Shown here: piece by piece, positions 1 through 6,271 of the stretch
How the letters are laid out: each line of letters begins with the position of its first letter
Position numbering within the stretch: position 1 is the stretch's first letter
Virus record (IMG/VR): IMGVR_UViG_3300020439_000081
Coordinates: 1 to 23,789 of that record
Direction: 5' to 3' (one strand)
Origin: a virus
Length of the DNA stretch: 23,789 bases
The notes under the pieces: model-generated
The model's database searches: none
The model's input: the letters and a program-made list of their open reading frames with translations, nothing else
Told to the model about the DNA's origin: nothing
Program-made: the position numbers and the translations under genes

Positions 1-77
1 AAAACCCCGTAATAAATAAAACCAGTAACAACAAATATAAAACCTATAACCCCGTAAAGCATAATTAAAGTTTTCAT
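1..77 (-). CDS. small membrane protein, 3' end outside the window
   Basis: The frame opens with ATG at 77 and runs off the left edge, giving at least 25 residues (MKTLIMLYGVIGFIF...). Nearly all of it is hydrophobic, consistent with one transmembrane helix starting at the N-terminus. A purine-rich AAAGGATC lies about 8 bases before the ATG, overlapping the end of the upstream gene, so the two are probably translated together. No family is recognisable from this fragment. Confidence 0.5.
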   Translation of the reverse strand, partial: MKTLIMLYGVIGFIFVVTGFIYYGV

Positions 78-80
78 AAT

Positions 81-350
81 TTAAGATCCTTTACTACGTA
101 ATTTCGGTTTTAGTCTATCCCATAACGACTTTAACTTATATCTAAACGTTGCTTGTTTAGTTACTTCTAACGCACGTAAATAACCAACTTCATAAGATAC
201 GTTAATATCCTCACCGTCCCAATTCGTAACGTCATCAATTAAATCATCTACTGTAAGTTCTCTATTAATATAACTGTAATAATCTAAGTATTCAGAAATC
301 TGTTCTTTAGTTGCTTCTATATCTCTATCAATTACTTTTATTATGTCCAT
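81..350 (-). CDS. hypothetical early protein, 89 aa
   Basis: This 89-residue frame has a helical, acidic N-terminal half (around VIDRDIEATKEQISEYLDYY) and a basic C-terminus (RYKLKSLWDRLKPKLRSKGS). It has no signal peptide or membrane segment. It overlaps the upstream 98-residue gene by 10 bases and sits in an unbroken run of small early genes. I do not recognise the family. Coding status rests on packing, orientation and the lack of any competing frame. Confidence 0.65.
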   Translation of the reverse strand: MDIIKVIDRDIEATKEQISEYLDYYSYINRELTVDDLIDDVTNWDGEDINVSYEVGYLRALEVTKQATFRYKLKSLWDRLKPKLRSKGS

Positions 351-637
351 TCGTATCCTACTCCAGTGCTAATTAAATTACATTGTTCGCAATAATCCAT
401 ATCGCATTCTGTAAATACAACTATGTCTTGTTTATTTTCTCTTGTCTGGTATACACTATCATTAATTTCTAAGTCACATTTATTTACATACAATATTACG
501 AATAAGTCTGTTGGTAACCACTTGTTTTTTTTTGCAACTTGCGTCCAAAATTTTCTGGCTTTGTTGTATTCTTTGAATAAGTTTTTGTATCCATTTAGCT
601 TCTCTACAAATTTAGTAAGTAGTTGTTCGTATGTCAT
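341..637 (-). CDS. hypothetical early protein with C-terminal Cys pair, 98 aa
   Basis: The first half is basic and aromatic (KFVEKLNGYKNLFKEYNKAR). The C-terminal third is acidic and contains DMDYCEQCN, a CxxC pair, with a third Cys upstream. One CxxC alone is too little to claim a zinc site. It starts one base after the stop of the 80-residue gene and overlaps the next gene by 10 bases. Family unknown. Confidence 0.65.
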   Translation of the reverse strand: MTYEQLLTKFVEKLNGYKNLFKEYNKARKFWTQVAKKNKWLPTDLFVILYVNKCDLEINDSVYQTRENKQDIVVFTECDMDYCEQCNLISTGVGYEWT

Positions 638-638
638 C

Positions 639-881
639 TTATTGCTTCTCCTTCTCTTTAAGCATTTTATTTACAACAATTAAGTCTGTCAACTGTTGCT
701 TAATCCAGAAGTATTCATTATTAATATCTCTTGGCGTTGCGTCTTTATTAGTAAAAAATTCTTTTAACTTTTTATCTGCGTCATCAATCATCTCACGCAA
801 ATACTCAACGCTTGGCTCTCTTGGTGGTATAACTTTTACAACAAGATCCGTGCTATTATCTGTTCGGTTTTCGTTACTCAT
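639..881 (-). CDS. hypothetical early helical protein, 80 aa
   Basis: An 80-residue, highly charged protein. After about 25 residues of polar N-terminus, the rest (from EYLREMIDDADKKLKEFF to the C-terminal KMLKEKEKQ) looks like two amphipathic helices, possibly a coiled coil. It overlaps the upstream 109-residue gene by 8 bases. No enzyme motif or membrane segment is visible. Function unknown. Confidence 0.6.
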   Translation of the reverse strand: MSNENRTDNSTDLVVKVIPPREPSVEYLREMIDDADKKLKEFFTNKDATPRDINNEYFWIKQQLTDLIVVNKMLKEKEKQ

Positions 882-1203
882 CTATTTCACCTATCTCTAC
901 GTCAAAACGTAAGTCACTTAGCCATGATATAACTTCGTCTTTTATAGATGACGTAAGTTCTGCTTCACTAGGTGTATCATCTTTCCAATTATCTCTATGG
1001 TGTGTATCAAACTTATACAAGTTGTCATAGTCTATTGATAATTTCAAAGTAAATTCTTTAGAGTAGTAACTATCATCTAACGCTTCTTTGACTGCATGTA
1101 TTACATGTGCTTCAACTAAATCACTCTGGCTACTTCCTAATTCCAAAGTTCTCCATTCTCTATCAAACATTTTTTTGATAGCTTCTATAATTTTATTCTC
1201 CAT
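874..1203 (-). CDS. hypothetical early protein, 109 aa
   Basis: A 109-residue acidic protein with a predicted helical N-terminus (MENKIIEAIKKMFDREWRTL) and a mixed C-terminus. A GGAGATAAC sequence lies a few bases before the ATG. The same leader words precede the gene at 1711-2541, so GGAGATAAC appears to be a standard early ribosome binding site in this phage. It overlaps the 59-residue gene upstream by 11 bases. Family not recognised. Confidence 0.65.
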   Translation of the reverse strand: MENKIIEAIKKMFDREWRTLELGSSQSDLVEAHVIHAVKEALDDSYYSKEFTLKLSIDYDNLYKFDTHHRDNWKDDTPSEAELTSSIKDEVISWLSDLRFDVEIGEIDE

Positions 1204-1372
1204 TAGTTATCTCCATCTCTATATTGTGAAGCGGGCAATAGCAACCATCAAAGATAGTTCCTTCTTGACAAACAATATCGCTATCGTATGTAATTGGATA
1301 CTCATTCTCCATTAAAAATGTCATACAACGTAACGTAAAGTCATGTATGTATTGTAATAATTTATTTTTCAC
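1193..1372 (-). CDS. hypothetical protein with Cys cluster, GTG start, 59 aa
   Basis: Read from GTG at 1372 with GGAGAAGC just before it, this gives 59 residues beginning MKNKLLQYIHDFTLRCMTFL and ending in a stop at 1193-1195. It contains GCYCPLH near residue 43-49, plus Cys at 16 and 35, so metal binding is possible. It overlaps the genes on both sides by about 11 bases. It fills an otherwise empty 158-base stretch in a region with no gaps, which is the main argument that it is real. An ATG at Met17 or Met21 would be an alternative start. Confidence 0.55.
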   Translation of the reverse strand: MKNKLLQYIHDFTLRCMTFLMENEYPITYDSDIVCQEGTIFDGCYCPLHNIEMEITNGE

Positions 1373-1556
1373 GCTTCTCCTTCCGTAAGTTATAGTTAAT
1401 ATCCATAACTATATCTAATTGTGATTTTATATGTTCTTTTTCTAATTGTAAAGCACTAAACTTATGTTCGTCTATGCTTCTGTTTTTGTATTCACTAAAC
1501 ATGTATCCAGTTCCAATACCAAAACAATATACTGTTATCCCCGTTAATAAGTCCAT
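1362..1556 (-). CDS. membrane-anchored coiled-coil protein, 64 aa
   Basis: I start this gene at the ATG at 1556, two bases after the TGA of the zinc-ribbon gene. The alternative upstream TTG at 1595 would bury the start inside that gene. The product begins MDLLTGITVYCFGIGTGYMF, one transmembrane helix. A charged helical tail of about 40 residues follows (EKEHIKSQLDIVMDINYNLR), a likely coiled coil. This layout is common in small phage inner-membrane proteins. Role unknown. Confidence 0.55.
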   Translation of the reverse strand: MDLLTGITVYCFGIGTGYMFSEYKNRSIDEHKFSALQLEKEHIKSQLDIVMDINYNLRKEKREK

Positions 1557-1557
1557 G

Positions 1558-1707
1558 TCAATGTCCGCTACAACATGGCTTACAAAACTCAACAACGTCT
1601 TGTTGCTCTAAGTCTTTACCACAATTCATACAAAACCACATATCAGTTTCGTCATTGTATTTAGCATGCTTCCCGCACTTATAACATTCTGTTAATGTAT
1701 CGTCCAT
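1558..1707 (-). CDS. zinc-ribbon miniprotein, 49 aa
   Basis: ATG at 1707 opens a 49-residue frame with CYKCGK near the N-terminus and CMNCGKD about 18 residues later, the classic CxxC...CxxC zinc ribbon. A further Cys-rich end, CKPCCSGH, follows. It starts three bases after the stop of the gene at 1711-2541. Small zinc ribbons of this kind in phages may bind nucleic acid or mediate protein contacts. The specific role is unknown. Confidence 0.65.
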   Translation of the reverse strand: MDDTLTECYKCGKHAKYNDETDMWFCMNCGKDLEQQDVVEFCKPCCSGH

Positions 1708-1710
1708 GAT

Positions 1711-2541
1711 CTAACCTATAACTGCTTCGGCTTTAGTTCTATACTTACCTAAAGTTTTCTCATCATCACTGTTCTGAACACGTTGCATAACAATAGCTTC
1801 TTTGTTTTTCACGTTGTCATCAGCACTACTATGCTTCCATAAATAAAAACAATTCTTTACATAACGCATACTGGTATTTTGTTTATCGTTGTTCATGTTC
1901 ATTATCTTTGTAGCTTGTGTTAATAAGTCTGTGTTCATACCAAAAACGTCTGGTGTCATATTAAGATACTCTGTTCCACTCAACTTATTTCTATCAGCTA
2001 AGTCTTTAATAAAAGTATCCATGACATTGTCAATAGCTTCTATCATACGAACGTCTTGACGTTGTGTTCGTGGCGGTAACTTAAATAAGTTTAAGTATTC
2101 ATCATCATCAAACTCAAAATCAAAATATAAATTATCCATAGTTTTGTATTCAGTGTTCTCTAAGTCTCTTACTACATTTACTTCTGCACTTTCCAGAACT
2201 AACTTACATGTATCATCTACTGTAGTTTTCTTATGCTTTAGTATCTGTCTTGTTGTCTGTAGTAAGTGCTTAGGGCTTACTGCTACACAATAAATATTCT
2301 CATCATCTCTTACTGCGTCATCAACAATAAACTTTGGATAATAATTCTTACCAAACTCTACAATGTTTAACACGTATGAGTTAGTAACTTCTATCCAGAA
2401 TATTTGTCTTGTCATATCCCATTTAAAAGCCATTGCAAACTCATCTCTTGTGTACTTATCTGTTTTCTTTACTATTCCTATAGTTGCTAATTCACGTAAA
2501 ACTTTTACGTCATTGTAATCCATTTTTATTTCTATTTTCAT
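1711..2541 (-). CDS. hypothetical early protein, 276 aa, downstream of the structured RNA
   Basis: This is the first gene after the structured RNA at 2568-2887 and has a strong ribosome binding site, GGAAGGAG, ending 8 bases before the ATG. The product is soluble and acidic. Residues about 85-165 alternate strands and helices (VAVSPKHLLQTTRQILKHKK, then LVLESAEVNVV). This faintly recalls a DNA sliding-clamp-type fold, as would a replication accessory factor, but I see no diagnostic motif, so that is only a guess. The C-terminal third is helical and Asn/Met-rich. Its position under a large structured leader makes it the likeliest regulated target. Confidence 0.7.
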   Translation of the reverse strand: MKIEIKMDYNDVKVLRELATIGIVKKTDKYTRDEFAMAFKWDMTRQIFWIEVTNSYVLNIVEFGKNYYPKFIVDDAVRDDENIYCVAVSPKHLLQTTRQILKHKKTTVDDTCKLVLESAEVNVVRDLENTEYKTMDNLYFDFEFDDDEYLNLFKLPPRTQRQDVRMIEAIDNVMDTFIKDLADRNKLSGTEYLNMTPDVFGMNTDLLTQATKIMNMNNDKQNTSMRYVKNCFYLWKHSSADDNVKNKEAIVMQRVQNSDDEKTLGKYRTKAEAVIG

Positions 2542-2567
2542 TTAGTTATCTCCTTCCACAAAGATGT

Positions 2568-2887
2568 AGTGCTTGTAGCTAACTAGCTTACTTTCCCACC
2601 TGCAAAGTTTTGGGCTTACCTGCTAGCAGTCTTTATATCTCTATAAAGTACAAGGCGTTGTCCGTACTTAAACTAAGACTATTCTGCCGTTAGCTACTTG
2701 CACTTGTAACACATAAAACTCAACCAGTGCCGTCATTTAAGTTTATATTATCTGGCTTTATCTATTTTGCTTTGCATAAGTCCGTTGCTATTGTCTTATG
2801 TGTTTAGAAAGTATCTAAGGCGTTAGCGGGATATACCTTAGAATTTTTATTAACTACCTTCACCGCTTGCTGTTAATAAACTTTCTA
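2568..2887 (-). ncRNA. large structured RNA or leader RNA, about 320 nt
   Basis: No protein gene fits this stretch, but on the minus strand it is dense with nested perfect helices. P1 pairs 2880-2887 with 2805-2812 (8 bp) and encloses P2 (2872-2879 with 2847-2854, 8 bp) and P3 (2836-2842 with 2814-2820, 7 bp), forming a three-way junction. P4 starts at the next base: 2793-2804 with 2708-2719, 12 bp with one G-U. P5 pairs 2689-2697 with 2575-2583 (9 bp), then an AA/AA internal loop, then 2700-2704 with 2568-2572 (5 bp). Inside P5, 2675-2680 pairs with 2628-2633, 2664-2669 with 2646-2651, and a short helix is capped by a GAGA (GNRA) tetraloop at 2638-2641. The predicted +1 falls at about 2888, just before P1. 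No terminator separates it from the next gene. Helices were found by eye. Confidence 0.75.
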
Positions 2888-2893
2888 TGAATA

Positions 2894-2922
2894 TATATAA
2901 TCGAAGTTTTATTTTATGTCAA
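2894..2922 (-). promoter_or_regulatory. sigma70-type promoter of the structured RNA
   Basis: On the minus strand TTGACA (2917-2922) is followed by a 17-base spacer and TATATA (2894-2899). This is a consensus -35, ideal spacing and a good -10. Transcription would start near 2887-2888, exactly where the first helix of the structured RNA begins. The -35 box overlaps the stop region of the upstream 70-residue gene. Confidence 0.7.
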
Positions 2923-3131
2923 TCTTTTAAAATATTTTTTTTCCAACGGTTGTGTCTAACAATTTTTTTACGTGCGTCATCACGCTCACATGGTAGTCCG
3001 TCAATGTGGTGCATGTATTTTTCTTTGCATACTAAACATGGCTCATGTCTGTTAAATTCATACTCAACTTTAGCCATGAGACTGGCTAAGTTTAGTGCTA
3101 CTTGCCGTCCAACTGTATCTATATCTGTCAT
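2919..3131 (-). CDS. small Cys/His protein, 70 aa
   Basis: A 70-residue protein with CLVCKEKYMHHIDGLPCERD in the middle, a CxxC pair followed by HH and another Cys, which suggests a zinc site or HNH-like finger. The C-terminus is strongly basic (RKKIVRHNRWKKNILKD). Its ATG overlaps the stop of the nuclease gene upstream as ATGA. The HH between the Cys residues raises HNH nuclease as a possibility, but the protein is too short to call one. A nucleic-acid-binding role is inferred. Confidence 0.65.
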   Translation of the reverse strand: MTDIDTVGRQVALNLASLMAKVEYEFNRHEPCLVCKEKYMHHIDGLPCERDDARKKIVRHNRWKKNILKD

Positions 3132-3505
3132 GGTAGTTGTTTCCAGAATGGATCATCAAAGAATGAATTTCCGATTTTAGTTTCAACTATCTCTATAAAG
3201 GTATCAAGTGTTAAGCATACAATAATCGGCACTCCGTCTGGTTGTCTGCGTTGTCCAGATGTTTTAACTAACCGCTTCCAAACTAACGCTGTAAAGTTCG
3301 ACTTTGACTTCTTTATTGCCTTAGCTAACTCACGTGTCACGTTAAGACTTTGTCTAGCTTTACACTCTACAAAAAAATCATTACCGTTCCATGTAAATTT
3401 AACATCACCTTTATCGTTCATACCACCTTCCGCAATTCTCTCACCGTCTAACATCTTTGCTACGAAGGTTTCGAGTTTAGTTCCCTGTTGTTTTTGTTTA
3501 CTCAC
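3128..3505 (-). CDS. PD-(D/E)XK endonuclease, Holliday-junction-resolvase-like
   Basis: This 125-residue protein has the layout of a small PD-(D/E)XK nuclease: an N-terminal helix with Glu12, a glycine turn then GDV with Asp34, and the core strand FFVECKARQ giving Glu47-x-Lys49. A helix with RELAKAIKKS follows. Length and order match phage Holliday-junction resolvase / VRR-type nucleases that trim or resolve DNA during replication and recombination. The start is GTG, its G shared with the stop of the upstream gene (TAGTG). Family level is fairly safe; exact substrate is inference. Confidence 0.7.
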   Translation of the reverse strand: MSKQKQQGTKLETFVAKMLDGERIAEGGMNDKGDVKFTWNGNDFFVECKARQSLNVTRELAKAIKKSKSNFTALVWKRLVKTSGQRRQPDGVPIIVCLTLDTFIEIVETKIGNSFFDDPFWKQLP

Positions 3506-3942
3506 TATTCTTCTTTCTTAAATAGTTTTCTCTCCTTTAATGCTTTCGGTGAATTGAGTACCCTAGATAATGACGTTAAGTATTCATGCATGTCAGCACG
3601 AAAAAATCTACCATAGTCTAATTGCACACCCCGTTGAACATACTGATAAGAAAACAAATCGTTCATGTCTAGTAAGACAGTTAGATACCCAACACCTTTT
3701 GCCGTAACTATTTCGACTTTAACTCCGCCATAGTGTGGGCAGTCTTTAGTTGGAAAGAATGGTTCTAGTTTATATAATTGTTGATACAAACTATTGTCTT
3801 CGACAGTATCGTTAGGAAAAAATCCAACTCGATCACTCTCTTCTATCTCTTCACAATATGTAATTGCTTCAAGAAAACCATCACATGTATCCATTAAATC
3901 CCAAGAAGCTATACCGCCTTTGGTTTTTAAAATGTCTTTCAT
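3505..3942 (-). CDS. hypothetical early protein, 145 aa
   Basis: I place the start at ATG 3942, one base after the TAG of the upstream gene, giving 145 residues (MKDILKTKGGIASWDLMD...). A TTG at 3972 would add ten residues but has no ribosome binding site and overlaps the previous gene. The protein is mixed alpha/beta with several aromatic stretches (YGGVKVEIVTAKGVGYLTVL) and a basic tail. There is no recognisable motif. Confidence 0.6.
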   Translation of the reverse strand: MKDILKTKGGIASWDLMDTCDGFLEAITYCEEIEESDRVGFFPNDTVEDNSLYQQLYKLEPFFPTKDCPHYGGVKVEIVTAKGVGYLTVLLDMNDLFSYQYVQRGVQLDYGRFFRADMHEYLTSLSRVLNSPKALKERKLFKKEE

Positions 3943-3943
3943 A

Positions 3944-4201
3944 CTACAACTGTAGCTGAATTTGATCGTCAAGTCTATTTAATAACTCTTGTTTTTTATC
4001 CTGGTCATTTAATCTGTACATGCTGACACTACCTCTGTGTGTGTGCATAGTACATTTTTCACCTAGTATATAATCTTGTCCGTGATCTTGTCTTATTTCT
4101 GATATTCTATTACGTGCTGACCAACCAAACTCTATTAGTTCTGTAGCACAATGCCACTTCTTATCATCTAATAACTGTAGGATCTCGTCTCTCATACTCA
4201 T
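3944..4201 (-). CDS. winged-helix-like DNA-binding protein, 85 aa
   Basis: The N-terminal 60 residues read as a compact helix-turn-helix: RDEILQLLDDKKWHCATELI, a turn, SARNRISEIRQDHG, then a short beta wing ending in VSMYRL. This matches small winged-helix regulators in phage early regions. Three in-frame ATGs occur at the start. AAGGAG directly abuts the first (4207), so the second, at 4201 with 6-base spacing, is the likeliest initiator. It overlaps the SET-domain gene. It could be a transcription regulator of the early genes; the target is unknown. Confidence 0.6.
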   Translation of the reverse strand: MSMRDEILQLLDDKKWHCATELIEFGWSARNRISEIRQDHGQDYILGEKCTMHTHRGSVSMYRLNDQDKKQELLNRLDDQIQLQL

Positions 4202-4508
4202 AGTCATCTCCTTCTACTTCATACCATTCGTATTTCAATGTTAATTCACTGCCCATAGGTATGTCAACGATCGTATATAAATAATATTTTCTATGATCCA
4301 ATACTTTTTTTAGGTTAGGTGTATCACTGTGGTTCACAAAACCACCTAATGGTGTGCGTATTGTATCTAACGTAGGTGCGTCTATAATATGTGACATGCC
4401 TAAGTTTACACCTTTATCTATATCTACTAATGTAAACAAACCTAAGCCGTCTATCTTGCTTGGTTGTATTGTAAGATAATCTGGTAGTGGTTTATACACA
4501 GTCTTCAA
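4164..4508 (-). CDS. SET-domain protein (putative protein lysine methyltransferase)
   Basis: The 114 residues match the SET fold. SKIDGLGLFTLVDIDKG is the entry motif, GFVNHSDTPN at residues 57-65 corresponds to the conserved NHSxxPN S-adenosylmethionine-binding knot, and the later stretch IPMGSELTLKYEWY carries the G-x-E-L and terminal Tyr. SET enzymes methylate lysines with S-adenosylmethionine; this is close to a minimal single domain. The start is uncertain: TTG at 4508 or GTG at 4499, both in frame, overlapping the small zinc-ribbon gene. The target could be a host ribosomal, transcription or nucleoid protein, or a phage protein; nothing here tells which. Confidence 0.75.
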   Translation of the reverse strand: MKTVYKPLPDYLTIQPSKIDGLGLFTLVDIDKGVNLGMSHIIDAPTLDTIRTPLGGFVNHSDTPNLKKVLDHRKYYLYTIVDIPMGSELTLKYEWYEVEGDDYEYERRDPTVIR

Positions 4509-4590
4509 TCTCGTGTGCCATACAACCTACACATCTACCATCATAATTTAATGTTGTTTGTGGTGGATCACCGCACTCAATACATTTCAT
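4492..4590 (-). CDS. zinc-ribbon miniprotein, 32 aa
   Basis: ATG at 4590 opens a 32-residue frame containing CIECGD and, 15 residues later, CVGCMA, a CxxC...CxxC zinc ribbon. The ATG overlaps the TGA of the upstream 43-residue gene (TGAAATG region), and its end overlaps the start of the SET gene by 17 bases. The paired knuckles and operon packing argue for a real gene despite its size. Confidence 0.6.
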   Translation of the reverse strand: MKCIECGDPPQTTLNYDGRCVGCMAHEIEDCV

Positions 4591-4718
4591 TCTTCAAACC
4601 AATTATCGTCTTCTCTTATTTCTTCTGTCACTTGTAAGTCAATGTGTGTAGGTTTTTCTACTATCTCTACGTCCTGGAATGTACCTGCAGTATCAAGTAT
4701 TATTTTTATATGTATCAT
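4587..4718 (-). CDS. hypothetical early protein, 43 aa
   Basis: ATG at 4718 with AGGAG eight bases upstream gives a 43-residue acidic product (MIHIKIILDTAGTFQDVEIV...NWFEE). It has two predicted beta strands and an acidic tail. It fills the gap between the annealing-protein gene and the zinc-ribbon gene, and its TGA overlaps the next ATG region. An ATG three codons upstream in another frame closes after ten codons and is not competitive. Function unknown. Confidence 0.5.
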   Translation of the reverse strand: MIHIKIILDTAGTFQDVEIVEKPTHIDLQVTEEIREDDNWFEE

Positions 4719-4766
4719 CAATCATCTCCTGCCCAGTTAGGATTACCCCTGTAGCTTTTATCTTTT

Positions 4767-5525
4767 TTAGAACGGTGCTTCGTCTTCTTTGATTTCTTCA
4801 ATATCTTTTGCCTTCGGCATATCAGGCATAAACCATTCATCAGGTGCTTGTTTTTCTGCGTTAAAACTATCCATATAATATATACGTGGATTGCCATTGT
4901 CACATTCTTTGTTCTTACACTTCCAATCTGGATATGTGTCTTTAATTTTACCGCTAGCTTTATCTACCCTGTTGTCCCATAACTCACTCTGACAACTAAG
5001 ACATCTAGGTTCTACTGTGCCATTAGTTACTACAACTTTTTCTTGAACCACTACACCGATCTCTTCTAATGCAGATTTAGTATCTTCTACTGGACCTGTA
5101 GGTACGTCTTTAATTTTTTCTTTAATAGAAGGTGAAGGAGTATAGCTATTGCTGTTGCCAGTTTTAGCTACACTCTTGGTAACTTGACTGTCCGACAAGT
5201 TCTCCACCTTCTGCATTTCTGTAACTGATGGACGCTTCTTTGCTTGATAAATCCAGTTCGCTAATGCTCTACCAACTGCGCTCGTCTCCCCGTTCTCTAT
5301 CCATGATGTTTGGTTAGCACCTTTAGGTCCGTGTTGGTCTTGCGCTATACCAGTTGCTACTGGTCTTGCGTCTTCCATGTTTTTATAAATCTCTGCTTTA
5401 TGTACAGCAGACTTGTGGTCTTCTGATATAGCAATAATATCAGTTTCTATTCTGCCGTTAGGATTGTCTTTCCAAAACTTTTTAAGTCTATCCTCTACTT
5501 GATCGTATTCATCTTGCCATGCCAT
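4767..5525 (-). CDS. single-strand annealing / ssDNA-binding-like protein with zinc ribbon
   Basis: Residues 50-107 (DARPVATGIAQDQ, then WIENGETSAVGRALANWIY and KRPSVTEMQKVE) match the core of phage Rad52/Erf-type annealing-like proteins, where 'ENxETSAxGRALA' is the signature. A linker rich in Ser/Lys follows. Residues 175-208 form a zinc ribbon (CLSC, then CKNKEC). The protein ends in the acidic tip EIKEDEAPF, like the C-terminal tip of bacterial SSB that recruits partners. Together this suggests a recombination or replication mediator acting on single-stranded DNA. It sits just upstream of the nuclease cluster and is coupled to the next gene up by TAATG. The fold assignment is from memory of the family and was not searched. 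Confidence 0.65.
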   Translation of the reverse strand: MAWQDEYDQVEDRLKKFWKDNPNGRIETDIIAISEDHKSAVHKAEIYKNMEDARPVATGIAQDQHGPKGANQTSWIENGETSAVGRALANWIYQAKKRPSVTEMQKVENLSDSQVTKSVAKTGNSNSYTPSPSIKEKIKDVPTGPVEDTKSALEEIGVVVQEKVVVTNGTVEPRCLSCQSELWDNRVDKASGKIKDTYPDWKCKNKECDNGNPRIYYMDSFNAEKQAPDEWFMPDMPKAKDIEEIKEDEAPF

Positions 5526-5770
5526 TAGTCGTTCTCCTCCTCCATCATTTCTGTATCGTCTTCTTTAGTATATTCTACCCATACTTTTGTTTTTTTACCA
5601 ACACTATATTGTTTGAGTAAATCTGTAATGCTTTGTTCCATGTGATTAAAAATTAAATCAAATACTTCTTCTGCTTCTTTTATGTTACTTGCAGTAATTA
5701 CAAACTCACGTGTACTTTTATCTGCAAACATAACTTTTACATCACGATCCATAGGACTAGGTGCGCTCAT
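5525..5770 (-). CDS. hypothetical early protein, 81 aa
   Basis: An 81-residue acidic protein. DVKVMFADKSTREFVITASN suggests a beta hairpin, a helix with EEVFDLIFNHMEQSITDLLK follows, and the tail is Glu-rich. Its stop overlaps the ATG of the annealing-like gene as TAATG, so the two are translationally coupled, and it could be an accessory to that protein. No family recognised. Confidence 0.6.
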   Translation of the reverse strand: MSAPSPMDRDVKVMFADKSTREFVITASNIKEAEEVFDLIFNHMEQSITDLLKQYSVGKKTKVWVEYTKEDDTEMMEEEND

Positions 5771-5976
5771 TCTTGTTCTTCCTTACTTGCTAGTTCTATT
5801 GCTGTCATCATCATTTCATTGTAGTTTTCTACAAATTGTTTTGTTAAACTTTCTATTTTTTTTGCGTTTGGTTTGTTGAGTTTAATAGAAGTCTGTGACA
5901 CTTCTTGACCACCGCATGCGTTAGCCATAGCTATCGCCCACTTCTTTAACTCCTTTTGACTTGTAAATATGTTCAT
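5767..5976 (-). CDS. hypothetical early protein, 69 aa
   Basis: A 69-residue mainly helical protein (MNIFTSQKELKKWAIAMANA at the start, FVENYNEMMMTAIELASKEE at the end). It overlaps the next gene by four bases (ATGA). There is no membrane segment or Cys pair. Its position directly before the annealing-like operon suggests a replication or recombination accessory, but nothing in the sequence shows that. Confidence 0.6.
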   Translation of the reverse strand: MNIFTSQKELKKWAIAMANACGGQEVSQTSIKLNKPNAKKIESLTKQFVENYNEMMMTAIELASKEEQE

Positions 5977-5979
5977 GGC

Positions 5980-6216
5980 TTAGTCGCCACCGCGTTCTGA
6001 TTGTACAAATACGTAGTGGATAACATTATTCCAGTTCTCAAAGTGATGAATGTATAGTCCGTGTCTGTGTAACCAATCACGTAACTCACCTGTGCTATCT
6101 ATGTACTTAGGATTGTTTTTATGTATAACAATAAATCCTCTACCAGTTTCACCAACTGATTGTACAAGTTCAGACAACATAAAGTTATCATCAAACGTAG
6201 TATTAATTGCAGTCAT
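5980..6216 (-). CDS. hypothetical protein, first gene of the early block, 78 aa
   Basis: This 78-residue protein opens the early block. A strong GGGAGG lies about seven bases before its ATG. The sequence is mixed alpha/beta with many His/Trp residues (RDWLHRHGLYIHHFENWNNV). A TATACT at 6239-6244 could be its -10 box, but I see no convincing -35. Being first after the intergenic regulatory region, it should be among the earliest expressed. Function unknown. Confidence 0.6.
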   Translation of the reverse strand: MTAINTTFDDNFMLSELVQSVGETGRGFIVIHKNNPKYIDSTGELRDWLHRHGLYIHHFENWNNVIHYVFVQSERGGD

Positions 6217-6271
6217 TACTACCTCCCACTATAAGTGTAGTATAAAAAACCACAATATCCAAGAATTTTAC

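Noticed and set aside
1557-1595. TTG start extending the membrane coiled-coil protein by 13 residues
   Set aside because: It would lie wholly inside the zinc-ribbon gene; the ATG at 1556 just after that gene's stop fits the operon better and places the membrane helix at the N-terminus.
2650-2750. Short minus-strand frames inside the structured RNA, such as a 22-codon one (MTALVEFYVLQ...)
   Set aside because: No ribosome binding site, and the frame overlaps both strands of the P4 and P5 helices. A leader peptide cannot be excluded but nothing supports it.
2568-2887. Group I or II intron, tmRNA, RNase P RNA or tRNA
   Set aside because: I looked for their conserved core words (intron domain V, group I P7 elements, the tRNA T-loop, RNase P CR elements) and saw none. 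The flanking genes are not halves of one protein.
4718-4903. Minus-strand frame of 61 codons overlapping the end of the annealing-like gene, with a natural-looking end (SYRGNPNWAGDD)
   Set aside because: It overlaps the acidic SSB-like tip of a well-supported gene in another frame and its first half looks like out-of-frame translation. A +1 frameshift from TTC TAA A into it is conceivable, but the tip EDEAPF makes normal termination the better reading.
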